From JANOBJ01 sp031411575 (GTDB lineage Bacteria > Pseudomonadota > Gammaproteobacteria > Burkholderiales > Burkholderiaceae_C), in NCBI GenBank assembly GCA_031411575.1, contig JANOBJ010000119.1:1-16554 (forward strand): DNA of 16,554 nucleotides, written 5' to 3'. Below are positions 1-6,727 of the stretch, piece by piece. How positions within the stretch are numbered: the stretch's first letter is position 1; every line of letters begins with the position of its first letter. The notes beneath the pieces are model-generated. The model did no database searches, had not been told where the DNA came from, and saw only the letters and a list, made by a program, of their open reading frames with translations. A program made the position numbers and the translations under genes.

Positions 1-135
1 TTCAATGCGCTGGTGACGGTGACCGATATCGGCGCCGATGTGCGGATCAGCTTCGCCGGCATGGCCGACACCATCGTGCTGGCCGGGGTGGGCGATCCGG
101 CCGCCATCACGGCTTCGGATTTCCTGCTGGCGTGA
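1..135 (+). CDS. C-terminal end of an RTX-like secreted calcium-binding protein (partial)
   Basis: An open frame enters from the left edge and stops at TGA 133-135, giving the last 44 residues of a protein whose start lies outside the window. The tail has alternating beta-type residues (DVRISFAG, DTIVLAGV) and ends ITASDFLLA. This resembles the C-termini of haemolysin-type calcium-binding proteins exported by type I secretion, which typically end in a short beta segment, a 'DF' and a few hydrophobic residues. No nonapeptide calcium repeat is visible in this fragment, so the assignment rests on the tail only. It converges on the response-regulator gene and is followed by a strong terminator. 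Another secreted beta-rich protein is possible. Confidence 0.55.
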   Translation, partial: FNALVTVTDIGADVRISFAGMADTIVLAGVGDPAAITASDFLLA

Positions 136-193
136 GGATCATTACCAGACTCAGCTGACTGAACGACTTATCCATAGCTGCTTTCCCAGCTTT

Positions 194-228
194 CGCGGTG
201 ACGGGCCCTGGCCCTTCACCGCGTTTTT
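194..228 (+). terminator. Rho-independent terminator after the RTX-like gene
   Basis: CGCGGTGA (194-201) pairs perfectly with TCACCGCG (216-223). Inside it GGGC (203-206) pairs with GCCC (211-214) around a four-base loop, after one C/T mismatch. TTTTT follows at 224-228. The U-tract lies on the plus-strand side, so it ends transcription of the gene at 1-135. On the minus strand the same stem has no T-run, so it would be at best a weak stop for the convergent response-regulator operon. Confidence 0.85.
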
Positions 229-269
229 GTACTGGGAATACCGAACACGGCCGGGCGGCATCGCCAGTG

Positions 270-1013
270 CTAGCGCGACGCCACCACTTCACGCACCGCC
301 GTCAGCTGTCGGCGCGACACAGCGAGCAGCTCATCCAGACCATTGAGCTGTACGGCCCAGCCTTCGCCTTCTTCCGGATCATTGTGTTTCACAAGAGCCC
401 TGATCGCACGCCGGGCCACCAGCGCGTTGCGGTGAATGCGCATGAAGTGCTCGGCATGGCGCTCCTCCAGTTCGCTCAGCGCACCGTCCAGGATGTAGCT
501 TTTGGCCGCCGTGCGCACAGTCACGTACTTGAGTTCGGCTTTCAGATAGAGCACTTCGGTGAGCGGCACGCGCTCGGTACGGCCGCGGTCCTGGATCACC
601 AGCACTTCTGCAGTCAAATCCGCCTCAAGTCCCTGTCGGATGGACATTTCACGCTCTACTTTTTGTAGCGCTGCCTGCAACCGCTCCAGCCGCACGGGCT
701 TGGTCAGGTAGTCCACCGCTTCCAGGTCAAACGCCGTTACAGCATGGCCGGGATGCGCGGTGACGAACACCACCGCGGGCGGACGTGCCAGGGACCGCAG
801 CGCCTGGGCGAGCGTCAGGCCATCGGCGCCGGGCATGTGAATATCGAGCAACGCCAGATCGAAGTGATCGCGCTGCAGCATCTCCATCGCCTGCGACGCG
901 TTGGCGGCTTCACCCCCGACAATGACCACGGGCGCGCGGCAGTCGCCCAACAGGGTGCGCAGGCGTGACCGGGCCAGCGCCTCATCGTCCACGATAAGGG
1001 CCTTGATCGTCAT
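270..1013 (-). CDS. algR: LytTR-family response regulator, AlgR-like
   Basis: A 247-residue two-domain response regulator. Residues 1 to about 120 are a receiver domain with the acidic pair D9/D10, phospho-acceptor D57 (LLDIHMPG), T85 and K106 (LTKP). Residues about 137-247 are a LytTR DNA-binding domain (YLKAELKYVTV, FMRIHRNALVARR). This is the AlgR/LytR architecture, in which phosphorylation controls binding to promoter repeats. The ATG overlaps the stop of the upstream kinase gene as ATGA, implying translational coupling and a cognate pair. In Pseudomonas the orthologous pair controls type IV pili, alginate and virulence; the regulon here is unknown. The symbol is by homology and synteny with argH. 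Confidence 0.85.
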   Translation of the reverse strand: MTIKALIVDDEALARSRLRTLLGDCRAPVVIVGGEAANASQAMEMLQRDHFDLALLDIHMPGADGLTLAQALRSLARPPAVVFVTAHPGHAVTAFDLEAVDYLTKPVRLERLQAALQKVEREMSIRQGLEADLTAEVLVIQDRGRTERVPLTEVLYLKAELKYVTVRTAAKSYILDGALSELEERHAEHFMRIHRNALVARRAIRALVKHNDPEEGEGWAVQLNGLDELLAVSRRQLTAVREVVASR

Positions 1014-2059
1014 GCGGGCACCTCGATACGAACCTGGAAAACGCCGTCTTTCAGCGCGGTCTGAAACCGGGCCTGGACGTCGTGCAGCAAACGCAGCCGG
1101 TCACGCACGTTGTCCAGCGCCAGGCCATGTCCACGCTGTCCCTGGCCCGCCGGCACCGTGTTGGTGACCTTGATGACCACGGTCGACCCGCGCCGCTGGG
1201 TGGAGACTTTGACCTGGGCGCCACTCGCACTGGGCTCAACGCCATGCTTGACCGCGTTTTCGACCAGCGGTTGCAGCAGCAGCGGCGGCAGCCGGGCGCT
1301 GCCCGCGGCAGGATCCAGCATCCACTCCACGCGCAGCCGATCGCCAAACCGGATCTGCTCGATCGCGAGGTAGCGCTCGGCCAGCATGATTTCGTCAGCC
1401 AGCGTGACCGATTCGCCGGGATCCGACAGCGCATGGCGGAACAGGTCGCTCAGGTCTTCCAGCAGGGCTTCGGCCTTGGCCGGCTCATCACGCACCAGCG
1501 CAATCGCGCTGTTGAGCGTGTTGAACAGGAAATGCGGCCGGATACGCGCCTGCAGCTCGGCCAAGCGCGCGGTAGTGGCGGCGGGCATCTGACCCTTGGC
1601 GCGCAGCACCAGCGCCGTCACCAGGCCTGCTGCAAACAGCGCGCCGGCAAACGCGCAGGCGAGCCACGGCGCAGGTTCCAGGTATCCCACCAGCGCCAGC
1701 AGCCCGCAGCCATAAAGCCCCGCCAGCGCGCCCAGCGACACCCCCGCCACATACTGACCGGCACGTGACAGCCTCGCCAGTACGCGTTTGAGGCTGCATG
1801 CGACCACCAGCCAGGCCAGCGTGGCCGGCAACGCGCCCCCGGTCAGCAGCGACAGCCGGGCCAGCCAATCCACAAACGAAGTCGCACCGAACATGGCGCC
1901 TACGCCGATCACAGCCTCGACCACCAGCACCGCCCGCAGGATCAGCCCGACATGGCAGGCGTCGAACACCAGCACTGGTTGCACCGGCCGCGCCAATCCC
2001 GCCACCGGCGGGTTGGGCGACAATTCCGAGAAGGCCGATAAAATTTGCGAGTCTTTCAT
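1010..2059 (-). CDS. algZ: LytS/AlgZ-type membrane sensor histidine kinase
   Basis: A 349-residue sensor kinase. About four hydrophobic segments fall between residues 35 and 152. They are followed by the His_kinase motif ARIRPHFLFNTLNS with phospho-acceptor H176, an N-box (QPLVENAVKHG, N268) and a glycine box (GHGLALDNVRDRL, 310-322). This is the short LytS/AlgZ class without periplasmic or PAS domains, which phosphorylates a LytTR regulator; that partner overlaps its stop codon. The frame is open 150 bases further upstream to 2209, but that would run through the argH start and encode unlike-family sequence. The ATG at 2057-2059 (MKDSQILSAF) is therefore chosen; its ribosome site is weak. It is divergent from argH, as fimS/algZ is in Pseudomonas. 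Confidence 0.85.
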   Translation of the reverse strand: MKDSQILSAFSELSPNPPVAGLARPVQPVLVFDACHVGLILRAVLVVEAVIGVGAMFGATSFVDWLARLSLLTGGALPATLAWLVVACSLKRVLARLSRAGQYVAGVSLGALAGLYGCGLLALVGYLEPAPWLACAFAGALFAAGLVTALVLRAKGQMPAATTARLAELQARIRPHFLFNTLNSAIALVRDEPAKAEALLEDLSDLFRHALSDPGESVTLADEIMLAERYLAIEQIRFGDRLRVEWMLDPAAGSARLPPLLLQPLVENAVKHGVEPSASGAQVKVSTQRRGSTVVIKVTNTVPAGQGQRGHGLALDNVRDRLRLLHDVQARFQTALKDGVFQVRIEVPA

Positions 2060-2147
2060 CCGTAGTTCCGGGCTAGGCCTGATTATTGGTGATACCCCGC
2101 CCGAACCCCCATCGCCGCACACCTGACGCCCGCCGAACGCCGCTTTT

Positions 2148-3563
2148 ATGTCACAAAACCAACTCGACAAGAAATCCGAAGCCTGGTCGGCGCTGTTTTC
2201 AGAGCCCATGAGCGATCTGGTGAAGCGCTATACCGCCAGCGTCTTTTTCGACAAGCGGCTGTGGCAGGCCGACATCGAAGGCTCGCTGGCGCACGCAAAG
2301 ATGCTGGCGAAGCAGAAGATCATTGCAGCCGAAGATCTGGCGTCCATCGAGCGCGGCATGGTGCAAATCCGCCAGGAGATCGAAACTGGCGCTTTCGAAT
2401 GGAAGCTCGACCTGGAAGACGTGCACCTCAACATCGAGGCGCGCCTGACACAACTGGTGGGTGACGCGGGCAAGCGCCTGCACACCGGTCGCAGCCGCAA
2501 CGATCAAGTGGCCACCGACGTGCGGCTATGGCTGCGTGGCGAGATCGACTTGATTGGTGCGCTGCTGGTCGACCTGCAGAAGGCGCTGGTCGACATCGCC
2601 GACAAGAACGTCGAGGTGATCCTGCCCGGCTTCACCCACCTGCAGGTAGCGCAGCCTGTGAGTTTTGGCCACCACATGCTGGCCTATGTGGAGATGTTCA
2701 GCCGCGACGCCGAGCGCATGCTCGACGTGCGCAAGCGCCTTAACCGTCTGCCGCTGGGCGCGGCCGCGCTGGCCGGCACCAGCTACCCGCTGGACCGTGA
2801 GATGGTGGCCAAAACGCTCGGGATGGTGGATGTGAACGGGTCCCCCGTGGTCTGCCAGAACAGTCTGGACGCCGTGAGCGACCGTGACTTTGCGATCGAG
2901 TTCACGGCCGCGGCATCGTTGGCGATGGTGCACATCAGCCGTTTCAGCGAGGAGCTGATCCTGTGGATGAGCCAGAACTTCGGTTTCATCCAGATCGCCG
3001 ACCGGTTCACCACCGGCAGTTCGATCATGCCGCAGAAGAAGAACCCCGACGTGCCCGAGCTCGCGCGCGGCAAGACAGGTCGCGTGGTGGGTCACCTGAT
3101 GGGCCTGATCACCCTGATGAAGGGCCAGCCGCTGGCCTACAACAAGGACAACCAGGAAGACAAGGAGCCGCTGTTCGACACCGTCGATACGCTCAAAGAC
3201 ACGCTGCGCATCTTTGCCGAGATGGTCGGTGGCATCACGGTCATGCCCGAGGCGATGGAGCGTGCGGCTCTGAAGGGCTATGCCACAGCGACTGATCTGG
3301 CGGACTATCTGGTCAAGAAGGGGCTGCCGTTTCGCGATGCCCACGAGACCGTGGCGCATGCGGTCAAGGCTGCGATCTCGCACCAGGTAGACCTGTCGGA
3401 GTTGCCGCTGTCAGTCCTCCAGCAGTTCAATCCAGCCATCGAAAAAGACGTGTATGGGCACCTGAGCCTGCGCGGCTCGCTCAACGCGCGCAACACCCTG
3501 GGCGGCACCGCGCCGGCCCAGGTGCGCGCACAGGTTGCGCGGCACCGCTTGCGCCTTGCCTGA
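2148..3563 (+). CDS. argH: Argininosuccinate lyase
   Basis: A 471-residue cytoplasmic enzyme of the fumarase/aspartase superfamily. It splits argininosuccinate into arginine and fumarate, the last step of arginine biosynthesis. The superfamily signature GSSIMPQKKNP is at 290-300 and carries the catalytic serine. The substrate-binding HTGRSRNDQ is at 112-120, and GFTHLQ at 161-166 holds the general-acid/base histidine H164. Length matches the family with a few extra N-terminal residues. No clear Shine-Dalgarno precedes ATG 2148; the next in-frame ATG at 2208 would remove conserved sequence. It lies 88 bases from the divergent algZ start. No terminator was seen after the stop. Confidence 0.97.
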   Translation: MSQNQLDKKSEAWSALFSEPMSDLVKRYTASVFFDKRLWQADIEGSLAHAKMLAKQKIIAAEDLASIERGMVQIRQEIETGAFEWKLDLEDVHLNIEARLTQLVGDAGKRLHTGRSRNDQVATDVRLWLRGEIDLIGALLVDLQKALVDIADKNVEVILPGFTHLQVAQPVSFGHHMLAYVEMFSRDAERMLDVRKRLNRLPLGAAALAGTSYPLDREMVAKTLGMVDVNGSPVVCQNSLDAVSDRDFAIEFTAAASLAMVHISRFSEELILWMSQNFGFIQIADRFTTGSSIMPQKKNPDVPELARGKTGRVVGHLMGLITLMKGQPLAYNKDNQEDKEPLFDTVDTLKDTLRIFAEMVGGITVMPEAMERAALKGYATATDLADYLVKKGLPFRDAHETVAHAVKAAISHQVDLSELPLSVLQQFNPAIEKDVYGHLSLRGSLNARNTLGGTAPAQVRAQVARHRLRLA

Positions 3564-3601
3564 GCCTGCCGTTGGCTCGGAAAAGCAAACGTGGCGCGGG
3601 A

Positions 3602-3629
3602 TTGAAAACCTTCCGCACGAAATAATTTC
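3602..3629 (+). promoter_or_regulatory. Possible weak promoter/operator upstream of lldD
   Basis: TTGAAA at 3602-3607 is followed 15 bases later by TAATTT (3623-3628), a sub-optimal sigma70 arrangement. The second element lies in a perfect 11-base palindrome, GAAATAATTTC (3619-3629), which could be an operator. The region is conspicuously AT-richer than its surroundings and sits about 75 bases before the lldD start. It is suggestive only. Confidence 0.25.
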
Positions 3630-3692
3630 AAACCCCGGCAGGTCGAATTCAACCCGGCGCATCGGCGCCGCCGCTACCATGGCATGAATCCC

Positions 3693-3698
3693 AAGGAG
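3693..3698 (+). promoter_or_regulatory. Shine-Dalgarno AAGGAG deciding the lldD start
   Basis: AAGGAG lies six bases before GTG 3705-3707, ideal spacing. It falls inside the reading frame if the upstream ATG at 3684 is used, and no comparable site precedes that ATG. This argues for GTG 3705 as the real start. Confidence 0.7.
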
Positions 3699-3704
3699 AC
3701 ACCC

Positions 3705-4856
3705 GTGCCCGTGATCACCACCATCGAAGACCTGCGTGTGCTGGCCAAAAAACGCGTGCCGCGCATGTTTTACGACTATGCCGACTCGGGCAGCTGGACG
3801 GAGAGCACCTACCGCGCGAATTCCGCGGATTTCCAGAAGATCAAGCTGCGCCAGCGTGTGGCGGTGAACATGGAAAACCGCAGCACGGCCACCCGGATGG
3901 TGGGGCAGGACGCCAAGATGCCGGTGTGCATCGCACCCGTGGGCCTGACCGGCATGCAAAGCGCCGATGGTGAAATCAAGGCGGCCAGGGCGGCCGAGAA
4001 GTTCGGCATCCCGTTCACGCTGTCCACCATGAGCATCTGCTCGATTGAGGACATTGCGCAGAACACCCAGGCACCGTTCTGGTTCCAGCTGTACATGATG
4101 CGCGACCGCGATGCGATGGCCACCATGATCGAGCGCGTGCGCGCCGCACGCTGTAGCGCCCTGGTTCTGACGCTGGACCTCCAGGTGATTGGCCAGCGCC
4201 ACAAGGATTTGAAGAACAAGCTCCGAGCGTCGGTCCTGCCGTCGCTGGGCAATGCGCTCGACATGGCCACCAAGCCGCGCTGGTGCCTGGGCATGCTGGG
4301 CACGCGGCGCCACACCTTCCGCAACCTGGTGGGCCACGTCAAGGGCGTCAGCGACATGAAATCGCTGGCCGCCTGGACCAATGAGCAGTTCGACCCGCGC
4401 TTGAACTGGGCCGATGTGGCCTGGGTCAAGGAACGCTGGGGCGGCAAACTCATCTTGAAGGGCATCATGGATGTGGACGACGCGAAGCTGGCCGTGGCCA
4501 GCGGGGCCGATGCGATCGTGGTCAGCAACCACGGCGGACGCCAGCTGGACGGTGCGCCCTCCAGCATCGAGGCCCTGCCCGCCATCGTCGCCGCGGTCGG
4601 CGACCAGATCGAGGTCTGGATGGACGGCGGCATCCGCAGCGGCCAGGACGTCTTGAAGGCCTGGGCGCTGGGTGCGCGCGGCACGATGATCGGCCGCGCC
4701 ATGGTGTACGGCCTGGGCGCCATGGGCGAGGCTGGCGTCACCCAGGCGCTGCAGATCATCCACAAAGAGCTCGACATCACCATGGCTTTCTGCGGCCACA
4801 CCAACATCCAGAACGTCGACCGTTCGATCCTGCTGCCAGGCACGTTCCCGACCTGA
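3705..4856 (+). CDS. lldD: FMN-dependent alpha-hydroxy-acid (L-lactate-type) dehydrogenase
   Basis: A 383-residue TIM-barrel flavoprotein of the LldD/glycolate-oxidase family, which oxidises 2-hydroxy acids such as L-lactate to 2-keto acids with FMN. Visible family residues are Y23 (FYDYADSGSW), Y130 (FQLY), D158 (LTLDLQ), K252 (LILKG), the catalytic histidine and arginine H276/R279 in SNHGGRQLDG, the phosphate-binding DGGIRSG (307-313), and GR at 330-331. The substrate could be lactate, glycolate, mandelate or another hydroxy acid; lactate is the default because the overall sequence is LldD-like. No lldP permease or lldR regulator is adjacent, so it appears to be a solitary gene. GTG 3705 is preferred to ATG 3684 because of the AAGGAG in front of it. 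Confidence 0.88.
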   Translation: MPVITTIEDLRVLAKKRVPRMFYDYADSGSWTESTYRANSADFQKIKLRQRVAVNMENRSTATRMVGQDAKMPVCIAPVGLTGMQSADGEIKAARAAEKFGIPFTLSTMSICSIEDIAQNTQAPFWFQLYMMRDRDAMATMIERVRAARCSALVLTLDLQVIGQRHKDLKNKLRASVLPSLGNALDMATKPRWCLGMLGTRRHTFRNLVGHVKGVSDMKSLAAWTNEQFDPRLNWADVAWVKERWGGKLILKGIMDVDDAKLAVASGADAIVVSNHGGRQLDGAPSSIEALPAIVAAVGDQIEVWMDGGIRSGQDVLKAWALGARGTMIGRAMVYGLGAMGEAGVTQALQIIHKELDITMAFCGHTNIQNVDRSILLPGTFPT

Positions 4857-4867
4857 ACGTCCCGCTC

Positions 4868-4883
4868 GCGCGATCGGTCGCGC
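4868..4883. other. GC-rich hairpin between lldD and dinB
   Basis: GCGCGA (4868-4873) and TCGCGC (4878-4883) form a perfect six-pair stem with a TCGG loop, midway between the lldD stop and the dinB GTG. There is no T-run, so it is not a classical terminator. It could slow or attenuate read-through into dinB. Confidence 0.35.
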
Positions 4884-4902
4884 CCGGCGCTATGCTTGGC
4901 AT

Positions 4903-6180
4903 GTGACCGATTCCTCCCTTGCAGCGGGCGCCACAGCGCGCCGCATTGCCCACCTCGACATGGACGCGTTTTACGCATCCGTCGAGTTGTTGCGCTACCC
5001 GCAACTGAAGGGGCTGCCGGTGGTGATTGGCGGCGGCCGCCGGCGGCTGGACGACGCCCTGCGCGACCACTACGCCGATCTGCCAAGGCCTGAGATTCCT
5101 GTGGCTGCGTTTCCTGTGCTGAAAGACTATGCGGGCCGCGGCGTGATCACCACTGCCACCTACGCGGCGCGCCAGTTCGGCATTGGCTCGGCCATGGGGC
5201 TGATGAAGGCCGCCAAGCTGTGCCCGCAGGCCCTGCTGCTGCCGGTGGATTTTGACGAGTACCGCAAGTACTCCCGCCTGTTCAAGGGCGTCATCGCCGA
5301 GATCGCGCCCGTGGTGGAAGACCGCGGCGTCGACGAGGTGTACATCGACTTCACCCATGTGCCCGGCGGCCAGCGCGAGGGCGGGCGCACGCTGGCTCGA
5401 CTGATCCAGAAAAGCATCCTCGACGCCACCGGCCTCACCTGCTCGATCGGCGTGGCGCCCAACAAGCTGATTGCCAAGATGGCCAGCGAATTCAACAAGC
5501 CCAATGGCATTTCGGTGGTGCAGGCGGCTGACCTGCAGACAAAAATCTGGCCGCTGTCGTGCCGCAAGATCAACGGCATCGGCCCCAAGGCGGAAGCCAG
5601 GCTGGCCAAACTGCACATCCACACCATCGGCGAACTGGCCGCGCAGGACCGCGACTGGCTGGTGGACAACTTCGGCAAGAGCTACGGCGCCTGGATGCAC
5701 GACGCCGCCTGGGGTCGGGACGACCGGCCAGTAGTGACCGAGAGCGAGCCGGTGAGCATCAGCCGTGAAACCACCTTCGACCGCGACCTGCACGCCGTGC
5801 GCGACAAGGCCGAACTCGGCGCGATCTTCACCGCGCTGTGCACCAAGCTTGCCGAGGACCTGCAGCGCAAGGGCTACGCGGGCAAGACCATCGGCATCAA
5901 GCTGCGCTACGACAACTTCAAGAGCGTCACGCGCGACCAGACCATTGAGCACTTCACCGCGGACGCCAGCACCATTCGCCACACTGCGGGCCTGTGCCTG
6001 AAGCGGGTGCCGCTGGACCAGCGGCTGCGCCTGCTCGGCGTGCGCGTGGGCACGCTGGCAAAAGCCGCAGAAGTGGCCGATTTTGAATCAAAAGTGCCTG
6101 GTGTCGGCGCCCCTAGGTCATTGTATGCTATTCATTCAATAGCAAACGATGGGTCACCAACAACTGGTCAACTGTTCTAG
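4903..6180 (+). CDS. dinB: DNA polymerase IV (Y-family translesion polymerase)
   Basis: A 425-residue Y-family polymerase for error-prone bypass of DNA lesions. Palm motifs are HLDMDAFYASVE (catalytic D19) and VDEVYID (D144, E145). SIGVAPNKLIAKMAS (181-195) and the helix-hairpin-helix INGIGPKAEARL (223-234) follow, then the little-finger domain to about residue 388. Compared with E. coli DinB there is an insertion of roughly 30 residues at about 47-78, and the usual GVRSAMP reads GIGSAMG. The protein ends in GQLF, a plausible beta-clamp-binding tail. Residues about 394-415 are encoded by an AT-rich stretch with two palindromes. The start is GTG 4903; no good ribosome site or LexA box was seen. 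The stop overlaps the convergent gene. Confidence 0.93.
   Translation: MTDSSLAAGATARRIAHLDMDAFYASVELLRYPQLKGLPVVIGGGRRRLDDALRDHYADLPRPEIPVAAFPVLKDYAGRGVITTATYAARQFGIGSAMGLMKAAKLCPQALLLPVDFDEYRKYSRLFKGVIAEIAPVVEDRGVDEVYIDFTHVPGGQREGGRTLARLIQKSILDATGLTCSIGVAPNKLIAKMASEFNKPNGISVVQAADLQTKIWPLSCRKINGIGPKAEARLAKLHIHTIGELAAQDRDWLVDNFGKSYGAWMHDAAWGRDDRPVVTESEPVSISRETTFDRDLHAVRDKAELGAIFTALCTKLAEDLQRKGYAGKTIGIKLRYDNFKSVTRDQTIEHFTADASTIRHTAGLCLKRVPLDQRLRLLGVRVGTLAKAAEVADFESKVPGVGAPRSLYAIHSIANDGSPTTGQLF
6126..6144. repeat. 19-base palindromic repeat, copy 1 (inside dinB)
   Basis: TGCTATT (6126-6132) and AATAGCA (6138-6144) are perfect inverted arms around five bases. The design of seven, five and seven is the same as the copy at 14490-14508. 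A second perfect palindrome, TTTTGA-A-TCAAAA, lies just upstream at 6081-6093, still inside dinB. The sequence is much richer in AT than the gene around it. Confidence 0.75.
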
Positions 6181-6686
6181 CCGACGACGATTTCGTCCTG
6201 GTGGTTGGCGATGTGGAAGGCATGTGCCAGCGCAAAATCGCTCTTGGCCAGCTTGCCGTATGCAAAATGCGGCTTCAGCGCGCCAGTGTGGCTGTTGAAG
6301 CGTCCGATGGCCGTTCGCAGGCGCGCGGCCACCGGCCGCCAATCGCCCTGGGTGTTCAGGATGGGGGCACCGGGGATCGGTTCATCCAGGCTGTGGCTCA
6401 TGCGGCCCTGCCACTTGAAAAAGGCAAACGCCACCGAGCCGGCCGTGGACTGGAACAGCACGCTCCTCGGGCTCGGAAACCCGTCCACGCTCATCTCTAT
6501 GCTCTGCGATAAATGTTCCAGCACGCCCACCATCGGCCAGGCGCCGGTGGCGCGCACAGCAGACGCCTTTTCCAGCTTGTCGAGCCAGCGCAGCGCATCG
6601 TCGAGGGACTGGACCTTGGGCAGGTCAGCCATGGCAACCCCGCCGCCGAGCGCCAGCGGGGTGATCAGGAACAGGCGGCGTTTCAT
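6177..6686 (-). CDS. DUF1569 family exported protein
   Basis: A 169-residue protein resembling DUF1569, thought to adopt the DinB-like four-helix fold (unrelated to the polymerase DinB). The N-terminus KRRLFLITPLALGGGVAMA carries a twin-arginine-like start (RRLFL, though K rather than S/T precedes it), and cleavage after residue 20 is plausible. Histidines H58 (VLEHLSQS), H155, H158 and H162 (HAFHIANHQDE) sit where DinB-like proteins bind a divalent metal. No biochemical role is known to me. Its stop is convergent with and shares CTAG with dinB. The GGDEF-like gene ends 41 bases upstream on the same strand, so co-transcription is possible, although a small hairpin lies between them. Confidence 0.75.
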   Translation of the reverse strand: MKRRLFLITPLALGGGVAMADLPKVQSLDDALRWLDKLEKASAVRATGAWPMVGVLEHLSQSIEMSVDGFPSPRSVLFQSTAGSVAFAFFKWQGRMSHSLDEPIPGAPILNTQGDWRPVAARLRTAIGRFNSHTGALKPHFAYGKLAKSDFALAHAFHIANHQDEIVVG

Positions 6687-6727
6687 GCCAACAGGATACC
6701 CGCGTCAGCGGGCTTTCACCACCGCGC

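Noticed and set aside
2060..2209. Upstream extension of the algZ-like kinase frame
   Set aside because: It would overlap the argH start, and its residues are just the complement of argH codons and the intergenic gap.
3411..4799. Long open frame (462 codons) on the minus strand opposite lldD, with similar long frames opposite dinB (4777-5982), argH (2526-3383), DUF4331 (12369-13118), the crotonase (13535-14437) and queF (14567-15598)
   Set aside because: All lie opposite well-recognised genes, have compositions rich in H, R, Q, A and G without family motifs, and are what GC-rich DNA produces by codon bias.
4857..4902. LexA box for dinB
   Set aside because: No CTGT-N8-ACAG-like sequence was seen before the GTG start; SOS control cannot be claimed from this sequence.
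6699..6712. CCCGC-GTCA-GCGGG hairpin as a terminator between the 7-TM and DUF1569 genes
   Set aside because: Five-pair stem without a T-run on either strand; recorded only as a possible weak attenuator.
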